Origin: Pipra filicauda
Taxonomy: Eukaryota > Chordata > Aves > Passeriformes > Pipridae
DNA length: 64,000 nt
Direction of reading: 5' to 3'
Assembly: GCF_003945595.2 (NCBI RefSeq)
Contig: NW_024104667.1
Coordinates: forward strand, 124,001 to 188,000
Of the stretch, positions 1 to 12,847 are shown piece after piece. Every line of letters starts with the position of its first letter. Within the stretch, counting starts at the first letter, position 1. The position numbers and the translations under genes are program-made. The notes beneath the pieces were generated by a model that saw only the letters and a program-made list of their open reading frames with translations, did no database searches and was not told where the DNA came from.

Positions 1-840
1 GAAGAAAGTTCAGAATATATTTTGAATAAATCTTTGTAGGATCTGTATGCAAGTTGCTTTTTTAATTATATACAAAGAAAGTCATTGTAATATCTTCTTA
101 TAGGAATACATACATGCCAAAGTGATTCTGATATGTTTGTCCTTCTACTATGTGAGGAACCTAGTGACCAGGGACACATAATAAAATCCATCCATTGACA
201 CAAAGACGTTGAAACTGCACATCTACACTGTAGTCACAGGTGTGAAATGTAGCTTCTGTGTCAGTTACCTTGAAGCTACCCAATAATACTTCCAGTGCCT
301 CCAGGAATGGGAATCAAGTTTGCTGAGACAGCGACGAACTATGAATCTAGCCAGAGCTTTGTACCACTGAGTCTATCCATACCAAAGCAAATGATATTAA
401 ACCTAGCTTGAGGATGGCTATGCAAGGTGCATGCCTTGGATTTCAGACTTAACTGCTTCAAAATCCTGTGCAAGTCTCTTGAACTTGAAGGTTAGTCTCC
501 GCATGTTAATCTGATCTTCATAGTATTGGCTTTTTTTTCTGTGGGAGGTATTGCTTCTTACTCAGTACTGCCCTTTTTTTCCATTCCAAGAAAAGAAATG
601 TGGGGCTGCCATTTCCCACATAAAGACGCAGCCCTATCAGGGACATCATTAGCACAAGTAGTTTATCAAAAGTTTCCTGTGGGATAGAACACTATTAAAC
701 CATTTTGGAAAACTTAATTTTCCCATGTGAAACTGTAAGAAGTCACATGGACATGATTTTTATCTACAATCCAACCTTTCTTTTTTTGCAATTTTTTTTT
801 TTTGCTCATGAAACTAACAACAAATGAGAAAATTATTCTT
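1..840. other. Non-coding stretch, nothing recognised
   Basis: AT-rich sequence with scattered short T runs. I see no long open frame, no splice-flanked exon and no recognisable repeat before the CR1 tail that follows. Confidence 0.5.
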
Positions 841-1080
841 CCCCACTTCAGACTAGATATAAGGAAGAAATTTTTACAGTGATGGTAGGCAAACAGTGGA
901 ACAGTTTGTTCAGTGAGGTGGTAGATACTACATCCCTGGAGACTTTCAAGGCCAGGTTGAACAGGGCTCTGAGCAACCTGACCTAGTTGAAGATGTCCCT
1001 GCTTATTGCAGGGGAGTTTTACTAGATGACCTTTAAAGGTCCCTTCCAACCCAAACTATTCTGATTGCATGATTCTGTAA
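841..1080 (+). mobile_element. CR1 LINE 3' fragment
   Basis: The segment has the typical CR1 3' end in plus orientation: a stretch resembling the end of the CR1 pol frame, then the phrase CCCTTCCAACCCAAACTATTCT and a degenerate ATTCTG/ATGATTCTGT tail. It is severely 5'-truncated, as most CR1 copies are. The tail is mutated away from the perfect 8-bp repeat, so the copy is not young. Confidence 0.85.
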
Positions 1081-4000
1081 TTACCACTTTCACAGAGTAT
1101 TTCTACCACCTCCTCATTTTTTTTTCTCACTGGGAAGAGATTCTGCAATGTTTATGCAAAGGTTTCAGTGTAACACTTTGTTCCAGGGACCAAAATGGAG
1201 TTTATTGAATCAAATATACTTTTTCAGCTACAAACTATAGACAAATAAAAGGTTCCCTTTTTGTGTGTTTGTCCTGACAACTTATTATTTCAGTGGTAAC
1301 ATGCACGTTTTAGCACAGAAATATACAGGATATTTACGTGTTCAACAGCTGCTGCATATGGTGAAAGCCTGTGCCGGGGGTATGTGTGATGAGCAGTGCT
1401 CCCACCTTGTGGTCAAATCGAAATCCTGCGTTTTGACAGGTCTTTGTTTCAATACCACATTCTTCTATGCAGTGCAACACAATAGAATATAGTATAGTCA
1501 CTATAAAATAATGTAATATAATACAAGATGCAGCCTTTTAAATATGTGGACTGTATTACAGGCTTACCAGAAATTGAGGTTTTTAGCTTGCTTTATTTGA
1601 TTTTGTCAAGATATACTGTTGCTTCGCAGTAGTGAAAAGCCTTTCCTATATGTTCTATACAGTGCCTATGCTGACATGTAGAGCTGCCTTTTGGTCTTAA
1701 TTTTTCTTGATAATCATTCCTTGACCAGCAAGTGAAAAATTCCCTGATTATTAAGTTAAAATATGGGGCCTTCATTTCTTTCTGTCCCAGTTGTCCCAAA
1801 AATCAAGTGGCAGAGTAGCTGGCACAGAATGTTGTTATCTGAGAATGCCTTTGGTACAGGAACATAGTGGTGTGAAGAAGCCTTGATGGTGCCTCCACAA
1901 TTATACAGACAAAGTTGAATTAACAAGATTCTTCACAGTTTCATTTGGCAACGCTGCTCACCCATTTAATAATTGCCTGTCTTTGCAGCCTCCTGCAAGA
2001 TACAGTTTTTGTATGTGTCAATCTAGCCAAGACTGCTACATAGCAATGAACACTAAGCAGAATTCTGATGAAAACCTGCTTATGTAATATATGTAATGCT
2101 GGTGGGTTTTTAAAACAGGTTACTCAAGCGTATAAATTATGAGCATTTGGCTATGTCTTCTTGAGAAAGGTAAAAAGGTAAATTTCAGGTCATATAAATA
2201 ATGGTGCTATTTCTAATTCTGTTCCAAAAATAAGCTGATCTCTCCATTATTGTCAGAAGAAAAAGTTAATAAGGCAGACACGTTGTATTTCTCCTTGCTG
2301 CTTGATAGTGCTCTTGATATTAGATGTCATAATCTGGCAACAGTGGCAAATTGGAATTACAGGAGTGTAAGACTACTTCTAAAGACAGTGTCCTTCCTTT
2401 TCTCAGTTCTTTTTTATGGCCTGTTAGATGAATTGCATTAGAGATTATTGCCTCAGGTTACAAATCAGAAAGTTTTGTACTGTTAGCTTCTGGAAAAGCT
2501 TACTTGAAACATGAAGGCATTTTGCTATCCAAAAAGATGTATTTCAGCATAATTTATCTCTGCTGAAGAATTGTTCCATAGTAGTGCAGTGTAGAATAAC
2601 TTGAGGGCGAAAAAGCTTCTCCGCTTTTTAAAATCCTTTTTGTGCTCTTTTGAAAAAATGAGTGTTTCTAATTTAGCAAGTGGCACCTGAGGTGAGCTGG
2701 AATTTGCATGGAAGAATGCATTCTGAAGGTTTTATGCAGTTTTAATAATGTAATTTATGGCAATTTTAATAGAAGATTAACATGATGTGATGTGATCTTT
2801 GAAGCTCAATTCAAAGTACATTACTAGCATCTAGACGGGGCAAACAGTACATCCCCAAGGTACCTTTTATAAATATGCAGATGATTTCGCAACTTGACAG
2901 GTTTTGGTGTGTATGTAAATCTTATGGAAAGTGCCTGGTTTTCCTTTCATGTTGAGACTTTCATGTGCCTGCTTTCCATTGTTCAGGCCATAGGAGCTAG
3001 ATACCTAGTTTTTAGGATGCTTGATTGCTTTTTGCTTCTATTTCACATGAAGTCACAAATATATGTGACAATTTGAAAAATTGTGAATACAATTTGTCTT
3101 GATTTAAGCAAATATTTGGAATATCCAGTTACATGGTGGAAAAACACATAATCACTGAGGGCAACTTAACTAGGGTTTTTTGAGGGTTTTATGGGGAACA
3201 TTTTTTCACATTACTTCTGGTCCTTTACATATGCCATCAGAGATGGCATATGGTTGCATTGCTTCACAGGGATAACATTCATGTTCCTTGAGGCATATAG
3301 GAATGTGTAACTTACACAGAACATTGCAGAAATTCCTCCTTGATTTTTCACCGTCAGCTCTTCTATTGCACCAATCAGGGAATGGAGATCTGTGACCTTG
3401 CTTCTGTTATAATCCTTAGCCCATTTAGGAAAATTTGCCTGTGCAATAATGTATAGAAATTCTCTGCTTCAGCAAGAGGAGAGTCCTCCTTGCTCCCCAG
3501 CTCCATAAATTTATGTTGTATCTGGTGACAATCAGGCCTCTTTTTCCTGATATAGCACTTAGCCCTGAAAGAGAAACAAGATCATGTCCAAAGAGAAGGA
3601 AGAATATGAAATGGCTCTTCAAAAGACATTGGTGACCTTTAAATTGCATCTTATCCCTTGTTCCCCTTATCCCCTTGTTCCCCTCACAGAACAACTACCT
3701 TCCAATTTGAGCGTACCAGCTACAGGTATCTTACCTGGTAGGGACTCTGACAAGGTGTGGCATCCTACCCCGAAGCAGAAAGGAACATGCAGGTGCACAG
3801 ATACTCATAGTCCAAAAGTGTAATCTTTATTACTTACGATCATTACTTGATCCATCGCTAGACAATTAATTCTTTTCTCTGCTTCTAAACAACTTCTTTG
3901 CTGTTCTTAACTTCAAAACCTGGGACTTGGAGGCAATAATAAATGTAGAAGAAAGACAGCAAGTGTTATTAGTTGTAAAGTGGTATTTTGTGTCAGGCTA

Positions 4001-4440
4001 AAGCATTTAGGAGCTTAAGTCTAATTCAAAAGAAGTGATTGTCAAAAATTGAAGAGATACTGAAAAAATCCAAATGAGAATTTTTGCTTCGGGGTGTTGT
4101 TTCGCATTTTTAGCCAGCTTTAAGTAAATGGTAAAAATAACAAGTTTTGTTTGAGTTAGATGAAAATGTCACCTTGATCATTCATTTCCTCTCCACCACC
4201 CCACCAAAAAAGCCCCTACTCTGCAACAAACATTTTTGCCAGGAGACAAAAAACCCACTTACTTGTGTCTGACTCAGAGCTAAGCATTATACTGATTTTT
4301 CAGTTTAGTCACTGAACCAAAGAAGCTGCTATTTGCCCAGTGCTTATTACACAATTCTGATTACGTATGTGGCCGAAAACTTTGTTGGCTTCAATTATCC
4401 TTCTGCCTGTAGAATATTGTATTTTGTTTGCGTGGCAAGG
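1081..4440. other. Non-coding stretch, no gene recognised
   Basis: About 3.4 kb of AT-rich DNA. The short open frames here have no splice context or familiar motifs. The only structure I noted is the perfect inverted repeat at 3228-3252, listed separately. Confidence 0.5.
3228..3252. repeat. Perfect 11-bp inverted repeat
   Basis: CATATGCCATC is followed by AGA and then its exact reverse complement GATGGCATATG, giving an 11-bp stem with a 3-nt loop. It may be a chance palindrome or a relic of a longer hairpin. No flanking similarity to a MITE was seen. Confidence 0.6.
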
Positions 4441-5456
4441 TGTTGGTAGTAGGAAGGGCTGCAGGGGTGGCTTCTCTGAGAAGCTGCTAGAAGTTTCCCC
4501 ATTTCTGACAGAGCCAGTTCCAGTCAGCTTCAAGACCACTGGGCAAGGCCAAGCCCATCAGTGATAGTGGTAGAACCTCTAGGGTAACAGATTTAAGAAG
4601 GGGAAAAAGTTACTGTGCCAAAGAAATTGCATCAGAGAAGAGAGGGGAGAGAAACAGCCCTGCAGACACCAAGGTTAGTGAAGAAGGAGGGGGGGAGGAG
4701 GTGCACCTGGTGCTAAAGCAGGTGAAGACCATGGTGAGGCAGGCTGTGCCTCTGCAGCCCACAGAGGTCCACAGTGGAGCAGAAATCCACCTGCAGCCTC
4801 TGGAGGACCCTATACTGGAGCAGGTGAATGCCCAAAGAAGACTCTGACCCCATGGGAAGGCTCCTGTGGCCCCAGGGAAAGAGGAACCCACACTGAAGCA
4901 GGACTTGTGACCCCATGTGGGACCCACATTGGAACAGTCTGTTCCTGAGGGACTGAGCCCCATGGAAGGGTCACACATTGGAGGAGTTCATGAAGACCTG
5001 CAGCCTGTGGGAATGACTCACATTGGAGAAGTTTGTAGAGGACTGTCTTCTGTGGGAGGGACCCCACACTGGAGCAGGGAAAGAGTGTGAGGAGTCCTTC
5101 CCATGAGGAGAAAAGAGCAGCAGAGACAATGTATGATGCCCTGACCATAAACTCCATTCCGTGTTCCCCTGTGCCCTGTGGAGGAGTAGGTAGAGAATCA
5201 GGAATAAAGTTAAGCCCAGGAAGGAGGGAGGTGTGGGAGGAAGGGCTTTAAGATTTTGTTTTACTTCACAATATCCTACTCTAATTTCATCAGTAATAAA
5301 TCAGTTTCCCCAAGTCAAGTATATTTTATGTGTGACAGTAGTTGGTGAATGATCTCTCCCTGCCCTTTTCTTAAACCATGACTTATATATTCTCTCCCCA
5401 TGTTCAGTGAGGAGTGATAAAGTGGCACCTTGTGTCCAGCCAAGGTCAACCCACCA
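4441..5456 (+). mobile_element. Avian ERV LTR, plus orientation, about 1 kb
   Basis: This resembles a common avian ERVL-type LTR. It begins near TGTTGGTAGTAGG and ends near GGTCAACCCACCA, so the ends are roughly inverted (TGTTGG against CCACCA). It contains a TATA-like ATTTAAGAAG at about 4590 and an AATAAA at about 5295 near the end of R. The middle (about 4700-5100) is made of degenerate repeated modules of the kind ACTGGAGCAG...GACCCCATG. I could not find a target-site duplication and saw no viral genes beside it, so it is probably a solo LTR. Family and exact ends come from recognition, not alignment. Confidence 0.65.
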
Positions 5457-8400
5457 CTCATCCTTCTTGTGCCTTGAAAAGCACTGGGGGGTTTTTTCTG
5501 TCCACATCTCTTTATGAAAACAGTGATCTAGCTTTTGCCCCAAACATGTTCAGAGCTTTGAATTATGTTTGATTATCAAATATAGAATAAACTTTAGGAC
5601 TTAATCTTTTAGATAGCTTTACATACTAAGTGTCTAATTTCTTTCATACATGCTTATGCAGGAAACTCAAACATTATTTGGTGTAACCAAACCTTTGTCA
5701 ATGCATTCATTGTGTTTTTATCTTATTTTATGTATTTCCATAATATGCTGGTAGGGAAACAACATATATGAAAAAAAAAACTAATCTCTTTTGTCACTGA
5801 TGTTATCCCAGGCCAAGTGTAATGCAAACTGTCAAGCAAACATAAAACTCAACATCAATATGAACAGGACTAGAAATTGTTTGGCATCATGAATGATTTA
5901 GAGATAATTATGTACCAAAACTCCAAAATCAGAATACCTTCTATGCTAATGCCATTTCCTCTCCTAGCAAAATGAATGTTAAGCACTTGGGTTGTCTGCT
6001 AAATTAGAGTGATGGTATTTAAATTCACTTACAAAACAAGTATTCAAAACTTTTTCCCAACAGTATTTATTCTTGTTTTCCCTTGCTTTAAACAGGATGC
6101 GGGCATCTTTGAGTAACATTTTGTTTTCTTAAAAAAAAAAACAAACAAAACCACAAAAACACTAAAATTTCTCATCCATTAAAAATACGAATAACAGAGA
6201 TGAATTAGCTTGTAATGCGTATTTCTTCTTTATTTCATTGATCTTCTGAACTTTGTTTCTTAAGCCTCATACATCTCTGGTGCAATGGAAGGAAGAAAAT
6301 ACCATAAGCATGTAGAATTTATTTCTTCATCACCTTATATTATCTTTGAAAAGGCTTTCAAATGCCTTTAGCAGGAGACAGGATCATCCAGTGCTGAGAA
6401 CTGAGCACTTAGATTTTCAACATCTTCATTTTATTTTGAGCACTAGGAATAGCTATAACAGTGCTTTTCAGGTGGAAAAGCTACAGATTATGACTGAGTC
6501 CACTTTAGCACTCAGGAAGACAAGAAATAACCAGGTTTTGGGGAAAAAGTTTACAAAAATTAAAAGGCACTTCTGCAAAATGCTGAGTGAGTCCACAAAG
6601 GAATTAAAGACGATAGATTTAGTGATCTGCTCCAGCAGCTGCAAATACTTCCATCATTTGTAGTAGGAAAGATAATAACTGTGTTATCTGAGATGCAATT
6701 ACTCAGACTACTATTTCACCTCATTGCGCACTACATCAGTAGTAATTGTTTTATGATATCAAAGACCATACAGGAATTTGTCATTTCTTTTGTTATGTCA
6801 CCCAGTGTCTGGATGGAATTGGGTGCTGCGGGAGAGAAGATCTTGGAATTAATAGTCTTATCCTGAAAAGCCTGGGCTTTTAGTAAGTGAGGGTAGAAGC
6901 TGCTTTCAAACACCATGTCATCTTCACTATAAACACATGAACAACCATGCTGGGTCAGACCAAAAGTCCCTTTAGCTCTCCATCACATACCTGACAACAT
7001 TTCATAGTAGAGATCTTAATGAAAAAAGAACAAAACCAGCACAATGTGTGTGTCCTCCCCACCCCCCCTGCAGCTTTCTGTGTTCCAGAGGGCCAAGGCA
7101 GAAGTCAAATCTCTAGCTTCGACTCTGATGGATATTTCTTCCATTACTTTGTCTAATTAACTTTATAACCCTGGTACTTTTGTGTACTGGACACTGAGGC
7201 AATACAATTCAAAATTTCCTTAGGCATTAGGTGACAAATCACATCTTTTTATTGGTTTCAAATTTATTATTATTATTGATAATTTCATTTGGCAACTCCC
7301 CTCTTGGACCGTGAGCAACAATGAGTGATTGTTCCCTTTTACATTCTTGGTGCCAATCATAATTTCATTTACTTTTTATTAGAGTCTCCTTGCAACTTTC
7401 TCTTTTCAGGCTAAAGAGTCATAACACATAAAGTTTGTGTATTCAGCCTTCCTTCAAGTGCAACCCTTTTGCTATCTGCTGTTTGTGTTAGCATGTAACG
7501 CTAGCAGTTGTGTTACACACAGAGTTGCTGGGATGTGACCACAGAATCTGATTTTAATAGAAATGAGAAAACCCGTAGGATTCAGTTTTTTCCCCTAAAT
7601 TTTCAACAGTGTAATCCTGGATAATTGTGGTGTCATCATGTGCTTCCTTCAGAATTAAGTATGGTTAAAATGCTGCGGAAATGCATATTTGAGCAGGGAA
7701 AACAGGAACTGCAAACAAACCTCACAAACACTTTCATTCAAAAGGACTCAAGCATGCTAAGTAGCTTGTGGAAAAAAAAACAACCACCTGCCCACAGAAT
7801 TCTTATTCCACATGACACTGTCCTGCAGTTTGCATTCAGCATTTATTCTTTTTAGGAGAGAAAAGAGATTTTTCATTTAAAGGCACTTTGAAAATCATAT
7901 CTTGTCCTGATAGCCTGGCCTGGCTCTGGAGGCCATGGGGAGTTTTCCTGAGCCCTCTCTGGGCAGCGTTGTGCTTTTGGGAGCTGGAGAGGAAGGAATG
8001 GAGGTAAAGGGCAGGCATTTGTTTGGAGCAGCAAAGCTGGCCACCTTCAGAAGCAACACTGTGAGGGGTCAGCTCTCCACTTCTGTTGGTGCAACCAGCG
8101 TCACACCTGTGATGTACACTCAGTGAGGAACATGAGTCAGTACAGAACAGATGATGTTTTTGAGTTAGTCTAAACTCTCACGTGAGTCTAAATGCTTCTG
8201 GGGTTCTGTTCCTGTCCTCCAACTGGGTGGTAGATTTTGAAAGTTTGCATTAGACAGGCATAGTAAATACCAACTGTTAAAATTGGTAGTTCTTTTAAGA
8301 CCTTGGACTCCGAATAATTTTTTATCACTAAAAGAGAGGTAAATATGTGAGAACTGACAGTCAGCTTCCTTGCTATATGGATATACTCATATGCTGAGTA

Positions 8401-9024
8401 ATTCTGTGTGAAGAAAATGCAAACCACAGTGTATTTTCACTTCTGTACATCAGTCTGTATAGATACATAGTTTCATAGTCCAGCAAGCAGAAGTTAAAAA
8501 TGCTTTAATATAAGCTACAAATTGATAGCAGAAATGGACTTAATAATCTCCTTGTGGTGGGTGCTAGTATCACGTGAAGGACTGTAGAAGTCATGAGCAT
8601 TTACATTAGTGATCAAAGGGAAGGCCAATATTCAACCTTGACAAACAAAGTAAGTTTGTCAGTGTCACTGAAGGACTGAGACTGACGTACATTCAGGCAA
8701 GGCTACTTCAGTTAATGATGTTGCCAAGTGAACTACTTCCTGTATACAGAACACTCCATATTCATTCTTTTTCCTCTTTCAATTACCTCTATGGATACAT
8801 GCTATATTTGCACTAGAACTATTGTGTTTAAATGAGAGAGAGGCTGAGTCACAGCCAAAGTTAAGGTCGTTGTAGGGAAACTGAATTATATCCAGAGGGA
8901 AATTTGGCTAGAAAACCAGCACATCTGCTCCATCAAGGTAGAAAAACAATTCAAAGCAAATACTACAATGGAATGTTCTTACTGGAGTTGATGATGTAGC
9001 TAACAGAAGGAAAAAGCAATATAT
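5457..9024. other. Non-coding stretch, no gene recognised
   Basis: AT-rich DNA. The frame at 6346-6663 (105 codons, plus strand) is the longest, but has no recognisable motif or splice support, and I do not call it a gene. No repeat family was recognised here. Confidence 0.45.
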
Positions 9025-9345
9025 CATAGAATGTTAAGGGGCTGGAATGGACTTTAAAAATCGTCTAGTCCCAAATTCCCCTGCCATGGGCAGGGACACC
9101 TTCCACTAGACCAAGTTGCTCAAGGTCTTGTCCAACCTGGCTTTGAACACTGCCTGGGTTGGGGCATCCAGAGCCTTTGTGGGTTGACTCAGTTCTCTAC
9201 TGGAAACTTCTAGAGTCCAGAAAAAAACCATTGCATTTTCCCTTGTTTCATTAATGGAGATGGGAGGGATTAAAATTCTTGTGCGTATGGATGGCATAGG
9301 AAAAAGACCATGTGTTGGGTGGTACTCTGAGCTCTGTTTCATATT
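9025..9345 (-). mobile_element. Old CR1 LINE fragment
   Basis: Reading on the minus strand, the segment ends in an ATTCTATGAT-like tail (plus strand ATCATAGAATG at 9023). Upstream it has the CR1 3' sequence, seen on the plus strand as GGGCAGGGACACCTTCCACTAG and CCAACCTGGCTTTGAACAC. It is clearly diverged and its 5' limit is uncertain. Confidence 0.8.
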
Positions 9346-11210
9346 CCTGGTCTAATTCAGCAAATCCTTTAAGAGATTCAAATATGTTATTTAGTCTACC
9401 CACCCCAAATGATTACCTTTCCTTCTAGGCCAGTCTTTTCTCTTTAAAATGTTACATGTCTAACGATACATGTCACAGGATTGTTATGATCCTGTTAAGG
9501 ACAGTAAATCAGACTGAACCTTTTAGTTGGGAAACATTAGGGAAATGTGGTACTTTTGTTATGACTGTTACCATTTCCTGTTGTAGTTTATGTGGGAAAT
9601 GTGACAATTCAGTCTAAATAAATCCAATGAAATGCTGAAAGCTTAGTTTTTTAAAACAGTGTCTTAGAATTGCATCAGTGAGCAATTTACAGGGGACCAT
9701 CCTGAAAGGAAAGGTCCCCATGCTATCTGTGCAGAAGAAAAAGATACCAACTCACTAATAGATCAGTGCAGCCAATGTATACATTCATCACAGACAATGC
9801 AATCCAGCAGAAAAGATCTTTGTTTTGGCAATCCTTTTTCTCCTTTGCCCAAATACTACTTTAAAAAAAAAAAAATGTATATCTTCATCTTCATCTACAT
9901 CTACATCTGTATAATCTACATATACAAACACATAGATAAACAGGTTTCCTGAAAGGAACCAAAAGACATTCTGATATAATCACATCTTCCCAGGCATGCC
10001 CAGCCTTACAGATGAATCCATCTCTCCTTGGGCTGAATCTTCTTGGTTGCACTTTCTAACTCTGATGACATAAGCATCGTCAGAATAACTGTAACTAAGC
10101 AGGGTGGACAGCCAATATAGAGTAAAATATTCATGTTCCTGTTTGAAGTTTTTCCAGAGGATTTCTAGAGAGGTATATGAGGACAATTGGATAGAGTACC
10201 CTCTTTAAATAGAAACTGTCCTCTTACACTAGAAATAACAAAAAAGTTTTCTTGTCTACATTTCTTCCTCAGGATCTGTTCATTGTGAAGATGCACTTGT
10301 GGTATAACTACATAGAAAACAGTTATGTTTGTACATTCAGGATAATGTTAGTCAAATATAGCGTAATTATGAGGCCAAAGGATTATAAATATTTGACAGA
10401 AGAGGCAAGCAGGTTCTAAACTGCACATATTTTGTTATGTCTTTGGCACCTCTCCATACGTAAGGCTATGCTTTTCATTGAAAGCTCATTGGGAGAAAAG
10501 AGTTTTTAAAATATAATGCTCTTTTGTGTTTGGAGCATTTTCTTTGTTTAAACTCAAACCACATGGTACAATGCTGTTGCCTTCATAAGCAAAAAGATAC
10601 TGAAAAAGCTGTTAAGCAAGGGTGATCAGAGAGTCCTACAGCAAAGAAACCTAATGGAATCTCTTGATCTAAACATGCTGGACTCTGTTACATGATCTTC
10701 TTGATGTCAAAGTTTAAATTCCAACTGGATTAGTCTGATTGCAATAGATTTTGATTTGTTCAGGACAGAATGATACTTCCAGTTGAGCCCATAAGAGGTA
10801 TTGCCTTGGTGTACCTCACCTTGCACCCTTTCAACAGTTAAGCAAAGCTGCACTACTTGCAGGAAATGAGGCTGTCTAAATTGATACCCTTCTTTCTACT
10901 TCCTTTCTACTACCCCTTGGACAAAGGGGAGAAAGTCAGCATTTGACACTTTTCTTTTTCTTTTTCTTTTTTTTTTTCCCCAGATACAGAAGAGTAAAAA
11001 TATATTAAAAAAGAGACTGGAAATCACTTTCGTCATTTTAGCTGAGCTTCTTCATTCCTGTTCTCCTCCTTCTGCAAAGACCGGTTTCTGAGAAAGGCAT
11101 TAAACAACTTTTGAAACACTCTTCCTCCCACTGGCTACTTCACAGCTAACGACTCTGGGTTCAAGGGTGGGAGCCTTGGTTTTTTTGATTCTTTTGTTTT
11201 GATTTGGTGT
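9346..11210. other. Non-coding stretch with small simple repeats
   Basis: No gene seen. It contains an A-run followed by an ATCTTC/ATCTAC hexamer array at about 9880-9925, and a pyrimidine run at about 10961-10980. Confidence 0.5.
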
Positions 11211-11211
11211 C

Positions 11212-11283
<72 letters not shown>

Positions 11284-11327
11284 TCCTTCTTTCCTTCTTT
11301 CTTTCTCTCTTTCTTTCTTTCTTTCTT
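11211..11327. repeat. (CTTT)n microsatellite, about 117 bp
   Basis: There is a nearly pure run of CTTT units with a few CCTT and CTCT interruptions in its last third. One strand is all pyrimidine with mirror symmetry, the composition known to allow triplex (H-DNA) formation. The matching K/E/R-rich and S/F/L-rich open frames on the two strands are artefacts of the repeat. Confidence 0.97.
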
Positions 11328-12795
11328 GTTTCTAAACAGCTTGTTTCTAAACAGCAGTGGACTCACTCAACCCTTGGTTTTGTTCTCTTTTTGCAGTTAG
11401 GACAGGAATAACCAATGAAAGTAATATTCCCTTGGGGCAAATTCTTTTGTCAGACTCTCATAGTATGTATTAATATATGTCTTGATGTGCCTGCTTGAGA
11501 TTGCAGGTAATTAACTCTTACCCACATTTTTTCATGGGCCACTAGTAATAGTTGTTTGTCTGACTTGAAGATCTAGGAGAAGAGGGACAGCAGGGCATCA
11601 CATGGATCAGCTCTTAACTTTCATCTCAATGTGGTCTTTCATCACTGACTGAATGGATAGGCCAAAGAAAAGGAAAAGTGTTGTTGTATAAGTATGGACA
11701 GACAAAACTAAAATAAGAATGTATGAGAAACATCAAACACATATGTAAGTGGTTTTCTGGCTTGGGATCTTGATAGGGATCCAGTTAATTGTATGAAATT
11801 TTGCCTGTCTATTCAGAAATTGAGATATGTACATGTACATACAACTGTTTTTGCTGAACACCCTTCTGTTCAGGATGACTTCTTGCTGTGTTAGTCACAT
11901 ATGTATTTTACAAGGAATCAGACTCCTGTCATGGACCTTTTCTGTGTAAAGAACATGCAAAACATTGGCTTAGGAAGCTAAATATTTGTTTCCATTTCAA
12001 GTCCAGAAGCACAGAACTTTAAAAACAGAGTTTGGGGTCTGTTCCTGCTTAAATTGTGCATTTACAGGGATGAGCTTCCTGTGACACTAGTAAAAATTAC
12101 ATCAGTGAACTCAACCTAAATCCACTTCTCACTTAAAAGTGTTTGTATCTGGGATTCTCATTATTGAGGCTAGAGACATTTTGAGTTCTTTTTTTGTACA
12201 CCGGAGTTTGAATTTGTTCAAAGTCAGAGATTTAGATTACATTCATGCTGCGATAAGGTTGCACTTCAACTACATGTTCAGAAAGAAGTACATGAAGTTG
12301 TTAGAACACGCAGTTGTCTTCACTGAACCAGCTCATTTAAATAAAATATAAGGGGATATAGTGTTCCTGTTCATGAGTTCCTGGTTCAGTAGAAGCTCTG
12401 GGGTAAATTTTTGAGGAAAGTGGAGTGCTGGGAGGACAGTAGCTCCACTGTCATCATTGAGCACATTCCATGTTGTGTGACAGGCAGAGGGCTGTGTCAC
12501 ACTTGGTGCTTTCCCACCTCCTCTTTCCTCTCTTCCATCAGCATTCAGCCCCAATAAAAGAAGAATATAACTTCCAGCTCTGACCAGGGTCTTTGAAGGC
12601 ACACTGATGAAATATCAGTAATGCAGAAGTAAATGCCGTAGTGGTGACTCAGTCTCTGCTTCGTAAGATTTCTTCCTGAGATCAGGGGGAACATACCCTA
12701 ACCGAGTGTTTGGTCAGAGGTGCAGAATGATTTAGTCAGTATTTTTTAAGTTACCCTTACCTTTTATAGCAACTGAAGATGCCTTAGATTATGCA
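11328..12795. other. Non-coding flank of the LINE insertion
   Basis: It begins with a direct duplication of CTTGTTTCTAAACAG at about 11325-11354. No gene or further repeat was recognised before the target-site duplication of the LINE at 12796. Confidence 0.5.
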
Positions 12796-12807
12796 CAGTA
12801 GAATAAT
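12796..12807. repeat. Target-site duplication, left copy
   Basis: CAGTAGAATAAT here is identical to 17367-17378. The two copies bracket the retrotransposon exactly: its 3' terminus abuts this copy. The outermost C could belong to the element, so the duplication is 11 or 12 bp. Confidence 0.93.
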
Positions 12808-12820
12808 CATCATGGCTAGG

Positions 12821-12834
12821 CTTCGCGAACGAAG
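12821..12834 (-). other. 3' UTR hairpin of the LINE
   Basis: The 3' UTR from the TAG stop (12848-12850) to the element end at 12808 is 40 nt. It contains the transcript sequence CTTCG-TTCG-CGAAG, a perfect 5-bp stem with a UUCG loop. In several LINE groups a 3' stem-loop is what the reverse transcriptase recognises on its template. That this hairpin has that role is inference. Confidence 0.6.
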
Positions 12835-12847
12835 ATTTGGGAAGGCT

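Noticed and set aside
4610..5157. Overlapping minus-strand frames of up to 122 codons
   Set aside because: They lie entirely within the plus-strand LTR at 4441-5456; the openness comes from its repeated GC-rich modules.
11100..11411. K/E-rich and F/L/S-rich proteins on the two strands
   Set aside because: Direct translation of the CTTT microsatellite.
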